A stretch of DNA of 41,022 nucleotides from Clostridia bacterium. GTDB lineage: Bacteria > Bacillota > Clostridia > Christensenellales > CAG-314. The translations under genes and the position numbers were made by a program. The stretch lies in assembly GCA_900769665.1 (NCBI GenBank), contig CAAGHL010000023.1, positions 1 to 41,022 on the forward strand, given 5' to 3'. Positions 24,859 through 33,215 of this stretch are shown in pieces. Below the pieces are notes generated by a model. The model was given only the letters and a program-made list of their open reading frames with translations. It was not told the origin of the DNA and searched no databases. How positions within the stretch are numbered: the first letter of the stretch is position 1; every line of letters starts with the position of its first letter.

Positions 24859-24887
24859 TTGTAATCGTTTGCAAAATATGTTAAAAT
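24859..24887 (+). promoter_or_regulatory. Promoter of the GH20 gene with an overlapping cre-like site
   Basis: TTGTAA (24859-24864), 17-bp spacer, TAAAAT (24882-24887). The 14-mer TGTAATCGTTTGCA at 24860-24873 covers the -35 and matches the CcpA operator consensus TGWNANCGNTNWCA except at one position. It also lies within a TTGCAAA...TTTGCAA inverted pair (24849-24874). Confidence 0.6.
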
Positions 24888-24947
24888 ATGTGTTCGGGAG
24901 ATTAGTGTCTTTTGTAAAGAGGTACGCCAATATATTTGGAGGAATTC

Positions 24948-26519
24948 ATGCACATACTTCCCCAACCAAAAAAAATCGAAAGATTGAACGGCAGTTTTTG
25001 CATAGACAAGGACTGTAAAATATACGCCGATCCGACCTACGTAAAGGAAGCTTCTCGCTTGGCGGATTTGGTATCGGATTGTTGCGGTTTTCGTCCCGAG
25101 TTTGCGGACAGCATGGAGGGCGCAACGGTAATATTCAGCCACAACGACAGCTACGTCAAGGAGCAATACTCGGTGATGATTTCCGACGGTGTTGCTACCG
25201 CAAGTTGCGGCGACGACAGAGGGTGCTTTTACGCAGTGGAAACTTTGCGCCAACTGTTGAGACTCGACTTTGCCCAAGAAACCGTCAGTTGCGAAAATTG
25301 CTACATCGAGGATCAACCCAAGGTCGGCTATCGAGGACTGTTGGTAGACGTTTGCCGCCATTTCTTCGGCATGGACACGTTGAAACAAATAATTGACTTG
25401 ATGGCTCGCGTCAAGCTCAACAAACTGCATTTGCACCTTAGCGATGACCAAGGTTTCCGAATGGAAATCAAGCAGTATCCTTTGCTTACCGAGGTCGGCT
25501 CGGTGCGTGGCGGAACCGAAGTCTTGCGCGAGGGAAAGCGTTTTGTAGAGGACGTGCCGCACGAAGGCTATTTTACGCAAGATCAACTGCGTGAACTTAT
25601 TGCCTATGCCGCCGCTCGCAAAATCGACATAGTGCCGGAATTTGATATTCCCGGACATTGCGTGGCTATGATTGCCGCATACCCCGAACTAAGTTGTAGC
25701 GGCAAACCTATGGAAGTGCGCAAAAAGTGGGGTATCAGTAAGGACATTTTGTGCGCAGGCAACGACAAAGTTTACGAAGTGGTGCGCAACGTGCTTGACG
25801 AAATATGCGACGTGTTCCCGTCGGAGTACATCCACCTTGGCGGCGACGAAGCCCCGAAGGAACGTTGGTGCAACTGCAAGCTGTGTAAACAGCGTATGTC
25901 CGACTTGAAACTCAGTAGTTTCGACGAATTGCAAACCTACATGGTGGAGCAATTCCGTGCCTATTTGGAAGGTAAGGGACGCAAAGTAATTTGTTGGAAC
26001 GACGGCTTGGCCGAAAATGCCAATTCGGAAATAATAAGTCAAGTTTGGTTGCCGCACACGACAGCCGTGGGCGCAAGACAAGCCAACAAAGGGCGTAAAA
26101 CAATCTTTTCACCCCTTCACAACTTGTATTTCGACTACCCGTACGCCATGACGCCGTTAGACAAGACGTTGAAATTCAATCCTTTTAAGGGTATCAAGCC
26201 TGCCGCACGTGAAAACGTGTTGGGTGTGGAAGGCGCAATTTGGACGGAATACGTAGCGACGGAAGACAAACTGTTTTTCAACATTCTTCCTCGTTTGGAC
26301 GCTCTTGCCGAGTGCGCTTGGGGTTACCACACGCACAAGTTTTACGCCTACTTGCGAGAGAAGTTTGCGTTGTACAAGAAACTTGGCGTGACCTTCAACA
26401 GCGAAGTCGGAAAGCAAATGCTGTTTGTTCGAGCGGGTATCGTCAAAAAATTCCGCACGGCGGACGCCGACGTAGAGCTTAACGCTTACCTAAGCAAGCA
26501 ACCGCACACGACGGAGTAG
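24948..26519 (+). CDS. Glycoside hydrolase family 20 beta-N-acetylhexosaminidase, cytosolic
   Basis: A 523-residue enzyme that removes terminal N-acetylglucosamine or N-acetylgalactosamine by substrate-assisted catalysis. It has an N-terminal GH20b-type domain (about 1-120), then a TIM barrel starting GYRGLLVDVCRHF (128-140). Catalytic Asp300-Glu301 sit in HLGGDE, and the HLHLSDDQGFR motif (161-171) is intact. A Cys308-x-Cys-x2-Cys313 group follows the active site, as in many bacterial members. No signal peptide is visible, so it should act in the cytosol on imported oligosaccharides or muropeptides. GGAGG lies 7 nt before the chosen ATG. It precedes pfkA, with nagB convergent beyond, so its GlcNAc could enter glycolysis. 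A cre-like site suggests carbon-catabolite control. Confidence 0.92.
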   Translation: MHILPQPKKIERLNGSFCIDKDCKIYADPTYVKEASRLADLVSDCCGFRPEFADSMEGATVIFSHNDSYVKEQYSVMISDGVATASCGDDRGCFYAVETLRQLLRLDFAQETVSCENCYIEDQPKVGYRGLLVDVCRHFFGMDTLKQIIDLMARVKLNKLHLHLSDDQGFRMEIKQYPLLTEVGSVRGGTEVLREGKRFVEDVPHEGYFTQDQLRELIAYAAARKIDIVPEFDIPGHCVAMIAAYPELSCSGKPMEVRKKWGISKDILCAGNDKVYEVVRNVLDEICDVFPSEYIHLGGDEAPKERWCNCKLCKQRMSDLKLSSFDELQTYMVEQFRAYLEGKGRKVICWNDGLAENANSEIISQVWLPHTTAVGARQANKGRKTIFSPLHNLYFDYPYAMTPLDKTLKFNPFKGIKPAARENVLGVEGAIWTEYVATEDKLFFNILPRLDALAECAWGYHTHKFYAYLREKFALYKKLGVTFNSEVGKQMLFVRAGIVKKFRTADADVELNAYLSKQPHTTE

Positions 26520-26537
26520 CGACAGTCGGTTGCCCGA

Positions 26538-26568
26538 CCGTAAATTAGCCTCTATATGAGGTTTACGG
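26538..26568 (+). promoter_or_regulatory. Hairpin between the GH20 gene and pfkA
   Basis: CCGTAAA and CCTC pair with GAGG and TTTACGG around TATAT, with TTAG bulged on the left arm. There is no T tract, so it is more likely an mRNA-stabilising or processing structure than a terminator. I find no convincing promoter in the 246 bp before pfkA. Confidence 0.4.
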
Positions 26569-26765
26569 CACTAGTAAAACCTTTTATCAACGTTTTGTCG
26601 GACAATTTGTATACGTGTGATTGGGCAAGAGTGCATAAAAATCGTGCGGAAACCGACAATCAAAATCGCTTAATTTGCGCATGGTCGACAATGCAAACGG
26701 GCAAAACCAAAGTCGCTAAACAAAACAAAGTTATAAAAACTGTTTCTAAAGGAGAAATTATACAT

Positions 26766-27734
26766 ATGAAAACAATCGGAGTACTTACAAGCGGCGGCGA
26801 CAGCCAAGGTATGAATGCGGCGGTATATGCCGTTGTCAGATATGCTTTGCAAAACGACATGACGGTGTACGGAATCATGAACGGTTACAAGGGATTGATT
26901 GCGGGTAACGTCAAGGAAATGACCTCCAAGGACGTGGACGGTATCGTTCACCGCGCCGGCACAATCCTCGGCACATCTCGTTGCCCCGAAATGAAGACCG
27001 ACGAAGGTCGCCAAAAGGCAGCCGACACCCTCAAAAAGTTCGGTATCGAAGGCTTGGTTGTCATCGGTGGCGACGGCAGTTTCCAAGGCGCAAAGGTGCT
27101 TACCACGTTGTTTGGCGTCAAGACAATCGGTATCCCCGGCACAATCGACAACGACCTTGCGTACACCAGCTTTACGCTAGGTTTCGACACGGCTGTAACG
27201 GTTGTTGTGGACACAATCAAGATGTTGCGCGACACAATGAGTTGCAACGATCGTAGCTGCGTGGTGGAAGTAATGGGACGTCGTTGCGGCGACATCGCCA
27301 TGTACGGTGGACTTACGGCAGGTGCGGAAGTAATCATGACCCCGGAAATGCCCATGACCATCGACGAAGTGGTGGAAGTGTTGAAGCGCAACGAGGCTGT
27401 CGGTAAGTACGACAACATCATTGTCGTTGCCGAGGGCGTAGGTCATGCGGAGCAAGTCCGTGCGGAAATCGAAGCGCGTATGCCGGAAATCAACCTTCGT
27501 AGCATGGTTGTCGGACACATTCAACGCGGCGGCGACACGACCTTCCAAGACAGATTGCTCGGTATTCGCATGGGCGCACACGCGGTAAAGTGCTTGCTTG
27601 ACAACAAGACCAACCGTGTAATCGGCGTTAAAAACAATGAAATTTTTGACGAGGACTTGTTGGAAGCACTTGCCAAAGAAAAGAAATTTGACGTCAATAC
27701 TTACGAGCTTTCCAAAGAATTGGCTCGCTACTAA
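26766..27734 (+). CDS. pfkA: ATP-dependent 6-phosphofructokinase
   Basis: A 322-residue enzyme that phosphorylates fructose-6-phosphate to fructose-1,6-bisphosphate, the committed step of glycolysis; normally a homotetramer. GGDSQGMNAAV (11-21) is the nucleotide loop, with Gln where Pro is usual. GGDGS (102-106) keeps the glycine typical of ATP rather than pyrophosphate enzymes. PGTIDND holds the catalytic Asp, and VEVMGRRCGDIA matches the substrate site. AAAGGAG lies 9 nt before the ATG at 26766; an upstream in-frame start at 26556 would add 70 non-homologous residues and is rejected. It follows the GH20 gene; a terminator shared with convergent nagB ends it. Confidence 0.95.
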   Translation: MKTIGVLTSGGDSQGMNAAVYAVVRYALQNDMTVYGIMNGYKGLIAGNVKEMTSKDVDGIVHRAGTILGTSRCPEMKTDEGRQKAADTLKKFGIEGLVVIGGDGSFQGAKVLTTLFGVKTIGIPGTIDNDLAYTSFTLGFDTAVTVVVDTIKMLRDTMSCNDRSCVVEVMGRRCGDIAMYGGLTAGAEVIMTPEMPMTIDEVVEVLKRNEAVGKYDNIIVVAEGVGHAEQVRAEIEARMPEINLRSMVVGHIQRGGDTTFQDRLLGIRMGAHAVKCLLDNKTNRVIGVKNNEIFDEDLLEALAKEKKFDVNTYELSKELARY

Positions 27735-27827
27735 GTCGTAAGCGACTTTGAATGCGCAAACAGTAGTTCGCATTGTCTTTAAGTCAAAGATGACAGGTAA
27801 AAGTGATTACGCACAAAAATCAAACAA

Positions 27828-27860
27828 AAAAGGCTTGTACCACAGCGGTGCAAGCCTTTT
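27828..27860. terminator. Bidirectional terminator between pfkA and nagB
   Basis: AAAAGGCTTGTACC pairs with GGTGCAAGCCTTTT (14 bp, one T-G) around ACAGC. With A-rich and T-rich flanks it can serve both convergent genes. Confidence 0.85.
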
Positions 27861-27936
27861 GTATTGATATATATAGTGTTTATTATATTGCCTGTGTAGG
27901 TTTACTGCTTAAACTGCGGTTTGAAGCGTAATATAT

Positions 27937-28662
27937 TTATTTCAGCAACGAAGCCGCCGCTTTGTCTACAATCACTGTGCAGTCGGGGTGACGTTGCAGT
28001 ACAGAGGCAGGCACGGCTTCCGTCACTTCGCCTTGTACCAATGCGGCAATAGCCTTGGCTTTGTTTTGTCCGTTTGCAAGCAAAATTATTTTCTTTGCTT
28101 GCATGATGTCGCCTATACCCATCGTCAATGCGCTACGAGGTACGTCGTTGATGTCGGCAAACATACGTGCGTTGTCGCGGATGGTGCTTTCGGCAAGTTT
28201 GACGATATGCGTGTGGCTGTCAAACGGTGTGTTGGGCTCGTTGAAACCGATGTGTCCGTTACTACCGATGCCGAGTATTTGAACGTCTTGCGGATGTTGC
28301 TTTACAAGGGCGGTGTAGCGTGCGCACTCTTGTTCGGGATCGGTGGCAAGTCCGTTGGGGATGTGCGTGTTTTTGCGGTCGATGTCGATGTTGTCGAAGA
28401 AGTTGTGCGCCATAAAGTAAACGTAGCTTTGGTCGCTGTCTTCCCCCAAACCGACGTATTCGTCAAGGTTTACGCTGCCTGCGTTTGCAAAACTAAGTTG
28501 CTTTTTGTTGCAGTAGTCGGCAAGAATTTTGTACATGCCTATCGGAGTGCTGCCCGTTGCAAGACCCAACACGGGGTGCGGATTGCTTTTTACCACGTCG
28601 GCGACAAGTTCCGCCGCAACTTGGCTCATCTCGTCGTAGTTGTCAACAACAATGACTTTCAT
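27937..28662 (-). CDS. nagB: Glucosamine-6-phosphate deaminase
   Basis: A 241-residue enzyme that converts glucosamine-6-phosphate to fructose-6-phosphate and ammonia, feeding amino sugars to glycolysis. LGLATGSTPIGMY (32-44) is the phosphate loop; Asp67 in VNLDEYVGL is the general base; GIGSNGHIGFNEP (131-143) has the catalytic His137 and Glu142, with Asn135 in place of the enterobacterial Asp, as in Gram-positive enzymes. The length (about 240) is that of the short, non-allosteric Firmicutes form. AAAGGAG precedes the ATG. Convergent to pfkA, whose substrate it produces. No nagA (deacetylase) is in the window. Confidence 0.95.
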   Translation of the reverse strand: MKVIVVDNYDEMSQVAAELVADVVKSNPHPVLGLATGSTPIGMYKILADYCNKKQLSFANAGSVNLDEYVGLGEDSDQSYVYFMAHNFFDNIDIDRKNTHIPNGLATDPEQECARYTALVKQHPQDVQILGIGSNGHIGFNEPNTPFDSHTHIVKLAESTIRDNARMFADINDVPRSALTMGIGDIMQAKKIILLANGQNKAKAIAALVQGEVTEAVPASVLQRHPDCTVIVDKAAASLLK

Positions 28663-28722
28663 TTGTAGTGCTCCTTTGGATTATTGGCGACCGTCTGCTC
28701 GCCCTAATGAATTACAACTAAT

Positions 28723-28750
28723 ATTATATCATTTTTCACAGAGTAGTCAA
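28723..28750 (-). promoter_or_regulatory. Promoter of nagB
   Basis: On the minus strand: TTGACT (28750-28745), 16-bp spacer, TATAAT (28728-28723). Confidence 0.78.
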
Positions 28751-28786
28751 CTCTTTGATGTCGTTAATTGAAGTGGTGTAGGCAAC

Positions 28787-28818
28787 AAAAAAGTGTCGCA
28801 CCTATTTGGTACGACACT
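28787..28818 (-). terminator. Terminator of rpsT
   Basis: On the minus strand AGTGTCGTACC pairs with GGTGCGACACT (11 bp, one G-T) around AAATA, followed by TTTTTTG. It lies 60 nt after the rpsT stop. Confidence 0.8.
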
Positions 28819-28877
28819 AAATTTCATGGGTTTGCAAAAAGCGTGGTAAATCCTATCCGAATGAGTAAAAACTTTAC

Positions 28878-29414
28878 TTATTCGGCGCTTGCATCGTCGG
28901 CAGCGGGAGCTTCGACCGTCTTCTTTGTGCGCTTTTTAGCTGCGGGTTTTGTTTCCGTAGTAGCGGTGGCCTTCTTGGTGCCTTTCTTGCTCGTTGTAGC
29001 GGGAGCAGGATTTTTGGCGGCTTCCTTTGCTTTCTTTGCTTCGTTTATCTTAGCCTTAATAGCTGCAGCTTCGTCGGCACGGCGTTGTGCGGCTGCCTTT
29101 TGTTCAGCTTGTTTAAGCGTCTTGGCGTCAACCTTAACAACAACGATACCCTTTTCCAATTGACTCAAAGCCTTTGCAATTTGAGACTTTTTGCGGTTGG
29201 CTGCGTTCTTATGAATAACGTTTTTCTTTGCAGCTTCGTCGATTTGACTGCTTGCAACGGGCAACAACGTCTTAGCAAGTTCCACGTTACCTTCACTGAT
29301 GGCGGCGTTAAACTTCTTTACGGCTGTTTGCATTTGAGAACGAATCATTTGGTTTTGAAGTTTTTTGGTTGCAGAAACCTTAACTCTTTTAGCTGCAGAT
29401 TTAATATTGGGCAT
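28878..29414 (-). CDS. rpsT: 30S ribosomal protein S20 with long basic C-terminal extension
   Basis: Residues 1-88 (MPNIKSAAKRVKVS...KALSQLEKG) are a normal bS20, which binds 16S rRNA early in 30S assembly. Ordinary S20 stops there at 84-90 residues; this one continues to 178. The extension begins with a short IVVVKVDAKTL segment, then a Lys/Ala/Glu helix (about 100-133), then a disordered Pro/Ala/Thr/Lys tail resembling histone H1-like or PAKKRTKK linkers. It stays in frame with no stop, so it is not a read-through artefact of this sequence. GGAGA precedes the ATG and a terminator follows. What the tail binds is unknown. Confidence 0.9.
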   Translation of the reverse strand: MPNIKSAAKRVKVSATKKLQNQMIRSQMQTAVKKFNAAISEGNVELAKTLLPVASSQIDEAAKKNVIHKNAANRKKSQIAKALSQLEKGIVVVKVDAKTLKQAEQKAAAQRRADEAAAIKAKINEAKKAKEAAKNPAPATTSKKGTKKATATTETKPAAKKRTKKTVEAPAADDASAE

Positions 29415-29540
29415 TAGTATCTCCTTTAGTCATAGTACTACCACTAAATTTTGCTTAATTATATTACCATACTTTCATTTTTTTAGCAACAGTTTTTGCC
29501 CGATAAAACAAAAGTTTTTGTAATTTTTTGTGTTTAATGA

Positions 29541-30773
29541 CTACTTATCGTTTTTGATAAGCTTAAATATTTCTTTTACGGTGGGTTTGTTGCCATACAG
29601 CAGCACGCCCACGCGGTAAACCTTTGCCGACAGTATGCCCACACCTACCACGCATGCGACAAGCAACGTTACCGATATTGCAATTTCCCACGCAGGTACT
29701 ACGCTCATTGCAATGCGTGTAAACATCGCCATCGGGCTTGTAAATGGTATGTAGGAACACACGATCATTGCCATGTTGTCTACGTTGCCGCTTGTGATAC
29801 TGAATACTACCACCATAAACGCCACGATAAACACCAACGTAAGTGGCATTACCGCCGTGTTTGTGTCCTCGGGTTTGCTTACCGTGCTACCAACCGCGCC
29901 GTACAAAAATGCGTAGATGAGGAAGCCGAGTAGAAAAAATAGCAACATATACAGTATCAGCTCGGCTGGCATGTCGAATGCGCCGCTAATCATTACGTTG
30001 TCCTTCCAGTACTCCTTGTTTAGGTTGTAGCACAGCGCCGACGTGCCGAACACAAGCACAAGTTGGGTAAAACCTGCAATACAGCTTGCCACAACCTTGC
30101 CAAACAGTAGCGGTGTGGTTTTTACGCTGGTTATCAACAACTCCATTGCGCGACTGCTCTTTTCCGAGGCTACGCTTGTGGCAACCATTTGCCCGTACAG
30201 CATGATGACGGTGTACAGCGCAAATATCATGATGTAGGTGTACAAAAAGTTTTTGCTTTGATCCTTGCCGAAACTGACCGTGGAGCCCTTTATATTGTCC
30301 ATTTCGGCGTAAATTTGCTTCAATTGCTCGTCCGTCACGCCCTCGTTTTTAATTTGTTCGTTTAAATACAACGTTTGTAGCATTGCCGTAAGCGTAGGCG
30401 TATCGATGTCGTACAAAGGCGCGTTTTGTACGTAGTAAACAAAACTTTTGCGGTCTTCTGCAACCATTACGGCGCACGCCGCTTTGCCTTCGTCAAGTTG
30501 TTTTCGTATTTGTTCGGCATCGTTTTCCACGTAGTCGAAGCGGTACTTTGTCTTGAATTGCTCGGTAATGTAGGTGTTGACAACACGGTCGTCGCGGCTT
30601 AGTAGCATTACGGGCAGTTCCTCGGGTTGATCTTTGTCAAACAGCTGTGAAAAACGCGGAAAAAACATTACTGCGGCAATCAGCACTACAAGGACAATGG
30701 TAACGCCTACAAAAATTTTGTTTTTGAAGTAATTTGCAAGTTCGAAGCCGAGTATGGTGCGAAACTTTTTCAT
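29541..30773 (-). CDS. ABC-2 type export permease, NatB-like
   Basis: A 410-residue membrane protein of the NatB/YhaP group. One N-terminal helix (about 20-42) is followed by an extracytoplasmic domain (about 45-170) and then five or six helices in the C-terminal half (about 175-395), the usual ABC-2 export layout. Its ATPase lies directly upstream and overlaps it by 4 bp (ATGA), so the two are coupled. The founding NatAB exports sodium, but related pairs handle other substrates, so the cargo is open. No terminator with a clear T tract was found after it. Confidence 0.82.
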   Translation of the reverse strand: MKKFRTILGFELANYFKNKIFVGVTIVLVVLIAAVMFFPRFSQLFDKDQPEELPVMLLSRDDRVVNTYITEQFKTKYRFDYVENDAEQIRKQLDEGKAACAVMVAEDRKSFVYYVQNAPLYDIDTPTLTAMLQTLYLNEQIKNEGVTDEQLKQIYAEMDNIKGSTVSFGKDQSKNFLYTYIMIFALYTVIMLYGQMVATSVASEKSSRAMELLITSVKTTPLLFGKVVASCIAGFTQLVLVFGTSALCYNLNKEYWKDNVMISGAFDMPAELILYMLLFFLLGFLIYAFLYGAVGSTVSKPEDTNTAVMPLTLVFIVAFMVVVFSITSGNVDNMAMIVCSYIPFTSPMAMFTRIAMSVVPAWEIAISVTLLVACVVGVGILSAKVYRVGVLLYGNKPTVKEIFKLIKNDK

Positions 30774-31651
30774 TTTGTCGCCTCCCCGTTGGTGTATTGT
30801 ACAAAAATATCGTTTAGTGACGGCTCGAACACACGTATTTCGTCCAATGCGTAGGTTTGCGTAAGGCGGCGCATTGTTTCAGTCACGTCGTCGGCGGCGA
30901 CAAGCACGGTGTCGTCGGCAATGCGAGTGCAACTTTCCGATTGCAACAGTTGTTCCGTTTGTTGCGTGCGTACCACCAATTTGTTGCGCGGATAACTGCG
31001 TTTGATTTGGTTCAAGTCGCCTTGCAAGACAATTTTGCCGTCGGCAAGTATGGCAATGTCGTCGCAAAACTCCTCGATGTAGTTCATTTGGTGACTGCTA
31101 AACAGTACGATTTTGCCTTTGTTGATGGTTTCGCGCACAACGTCTTTCAGCAACATTGCGTTGACGGGGTCAAGTCCCGAAAAAGGCTCGTCCAATATTA
31201 CCACGTCGGGGTCGTGCGTAAGGGCGGTAATCAGCTGTATTTTTTGTTGGTTGCCCTTGCTAAGCGTGTCTAGGCGTTTGTCGCGGTAGGCGGACATGTC
31301 TAGGCGCGCAAGCCACTTGTCGACGGATGCGACGGCGGCGGCTTTGTCCATACCTTTCAGCATGGCAAAGTAGGTCAGTTGCTCGACGATTGTTTTCTTA
31401 GGGTACAATCCGCGTTCCTCGGGTAGGTAGCCGAATTTTGTCTTGGCGTAGTCTATCGGGTTGCCGTCGAGAGTGACGTTGCCGCTTGTAGGCGGAAATA
31501 CGTTCATTAGTATGCGGATGGTGGTGGTCTTGCCTGCGCCGTTGCGCCCTAGCAAACCGAATGCCCGTCCTGCGTCGACGTGTAGTGATATGCCGTTGAG
31601 TACCGGCTTTTCACCGAAATACTTTGCGATGTTGTTTAGTTGAAGTTGCAT
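30770..31651 (-). CDS. ABC transporter ATP-binding protein, NatA-like
   Basis: A 293-residue ATPase: Walker A GRNGAGKTT (35-43), signature LSKGNQQKIQ (130-139) and Walker B VILDEP (151-156). The Q-loop region reads GYLPEERGLYP, the form seen in NatA/YhaQ ATPases. A C-terminal domain of about 80 residues follows the NBD. The ribosome binding site is weak (AGGGAC). It begins the two-gene export operon with its permease; its promoter faces away from thyA across a 219-bp gap. Confidence 0.88.
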   Translation of the reverse strand: MQLQLNNIAKYFGEKPVLNGISLHVDAGRAFGLLGRNGAGKTTTIRILMNVFPPTSGNVTLDGNPIDYAKTKFGYLPEERGLYPKKTIVEQLTYFAMLKGMDKAAAVASVDKWLARLDMSAYRDKRLDTLSKGNQQKIQLITALTHDPDVVILDEPFSGLDPVNAMLLKDVVRETINKGKIVLFSSHQMNYIEEFCDDIAILADGKIVLQGDLNQIKRSYPRNKLVVRTQQTEQLLQSESCTRIADDTVLVAADDVTETMRRLTQTYALDEIRVFEPSLNDIFVQYTNGEATK

Positions 31652-31686
31652 TTGTCCCTAGCCCTTTGTATGGTTGTATTGTGACC

Positions 31687-31715
31687 ATTGTATCACATAA
31701 CGCACGTTTTGACAA
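31687..31715 (-). promoter_or_regulatory. Promoter of the NatAB-like operon
   Basis: On the minus strand: TTGTCA (31715-31710), 17-bp spacer, TACAAT (31692-31687), 36 nt before the start codon. Confidence 0.75.
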
Positions 31716-31778
31716 TAAATTAGTAATACGTTTGCAAAATTTCGCGACAAATTATGCCTGTGATATACCGTAAAACGG

Positions 31779-31807
31779 TTGACCGAATACGCCTTGTTTG
31801 CTAAAAT
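31779..31807 (+). promoter_or_regulatory. Promoter of the thyA-folA operon
   Basis: TTGACC (31779-31784), 17-bp spacer, TAAAAT (31802-31807), 63 nt before the thyA start. Confidence 0.75.
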
Positions 31808-31870
31808 GTTTGTAACAATAGACGTGCGTCGACATTCGGCGCAAGTCGAAAACAAAAGGCGGAATTACAA

Positions 31871-32701
31871 ATGAGTAAAGCGGACGAGATATTTATTGCC
31901 AACATGCGTCAAATAATCGACGAAGGAATTTCCGACGAGGCGCAAAATGTACGTCCGCATTGGGCTGACGGCACGCCTGCGCACACAAAAAAGGTGTTTT
32001 GCCTTGTCAACAGATACAACCTTGCCGAGGAGTTTCCCGCAATCACGTTGCGCAAGACGGGTTTCAAAAACGCCGTGGACGAGTTGTTGTGGATTTGGCA
32101 AAAGAAGAGCAACAACGTACATGAGCTGCACAGCCACATTTGGGACAGTTGGGCGGACGAAACGGGCAGTATCGGTAAAGCATACGGCTACCAATTGGGC
32201 GTCAAACATCACTACCCGGAGGGCGACTTCGATCAAGTGGACAGAGTGTTGTACGACCTAAAAAACAACCCTGCCAGCCGCCGCATAATGACCAACATAT
32301 ACGTGCATGCCGACCTTGCCGAAATGCACCTGTACCCGTGCGCATATTCCGTCACATTAAACGTTGCCGATGGTAAACTTAATGCCATACTCAACCAACG
32401 CAGTAACGACATGGCGGTAGCCAACAATTGGAATACCGTGCAATACGCCGTGTTGGTGCACATGCTTGCGCAAGTAAGCGGCTTGCAAGTTGGCGAGCTT
32501 GTCCACGTGATTGCCGACGCACATATCTACGACAGACACATACCGCAAGTGGAGCGGTTGCTGCAAGGCACGCCTCACCCTGCGCCAAAGTTTTGGATCA
32601 ATCCCGACGTAAAAGACTTCTACGGCTTTACCGTGGACGACTTCCGTTTGGACGACTACGAGTACGAGCCGTTTGCCGAACGCTTTGAAGTGGCAATTTG
32701 A
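31871..32701 (+). CDS. thyA: Thymidylate synthase
   Basis: A 276-residue folate-dependent enzyme that methylates dUMP to dTMP using methylene-tetrahydrofolate and releases dihydrofolate. Catalytic Cys157 is in LYPCAYS, with Ala after Cys as in many Gram-positive forms. QRSNDMA and a later NNWNTVQYA segment form the dUMP site, and the C-terminal YEYEPF/VAI end is typical. The ribosome binding site is weak (AAGGCGG). folA starts 11 nt after the stop, so the enzyme that recycles its dihydrofolate product is made with it. Confidence 0.94.
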   Translation: MSKADEIFIANMRQIIDEGISDEAQNVRPHWADGTPAHTKKVFCLVNRYNLAEEFPAITLRKTGFKNAVDELLWIWQKKSNNVHELHSHIWDSWADETGSIGKAYGYQLGVKHHYPEGDFDQVDRVLYDLKNNPASRRIMTNIYVHADLAEMHLYPCAYSVTLNVADGKLNAILNQRSNDMAVANNWNTVQYAVLVHMLAQVSGLQVGELVHVIADAHIYDRHIPQVERLLQGTPHPAPKFWINPDVKDFYGFTVDDFRLDDYEYEPFAERFEVAI

Positions 32702-32711
32702 CGGAGGAAAA

Positions 32712-33197
32712 ATGAAGACAATTGTTTGTGTAGACAGCAAGTGGGGCATAGGCAAGAAAAACGGTCTGTTGTTTCGCTTGCCCAAGGATATGGCGTTTTT
32801 CAAGCAAATGACGACAGGCAAAGTGGTGGCAATGGGCGCAAACACTTTTTTGAGTTTCCCCAAGGGCGCATTGCCAAACCGAGTAAACATCGTGTTGGAC
32901 GACCAAGGACGGAAGTTTGAGGGTGCAACGACGCTGCCGACGTTGTTTGCATTGCTTGCCAAACTAAACGAGTACGACACCGACGACGTGTTTGTAATCG
33001 GCGGCGCAAGCGTGTACAAGCTTATGTTGCCGTACTGCGACACGGCGTACGTCACCAAGGTGGATGCCGACGGCAGTGCGGAAGTGTTCTTCCCCAATCT
33101 AGACGAAATGCCCGATTGGCAACTTGCCGACTGCGGCGAGCCTACAATCGACAATGATTTGACAATAAAGTTTTGCACATACACTCGAAAAAAATAG
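32712..33197 (+). CDS. folA: Dihydrofolate reductase
   Basis: A 161-residue NADPH-dependent enzyme that regenerates tetrahydrofolate after ThyA. WGIGKKNGLLFRLPKDMAFF (positions 11-30) is the Met20-loop region with the substrate-binding acidic residue Asp27; GKVVAMGANTFLS is the NADPH motif, and FVIGGASVYKLML the second glycine pair. I chose the ATG at 32712, with GGAGG 5 nt upstream, over an earlier in-frame start at 32673 inside thyA. Length is normal. The membrane-anchored uL15-like gene follows after 18 nt. Confidence 0.93.
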   Translation: MKTIVCVDSKWGIGKKNGLLFRLPKDMAFFKQMTTGKVVAMGANTFLSFPKGALPNRVNIVLDDQGRKFEGATTLPTLFALLAKLNEYDTDDVFVIGGASVYKLMLPYCDTAYVTKVDADGSAEVFFPNLDEMPDWQLADCGEPTIDNDLTIKFCTYTRKK

Positions 33198-33215
33198 ATT
33201 CTATCGGAGGTAATT

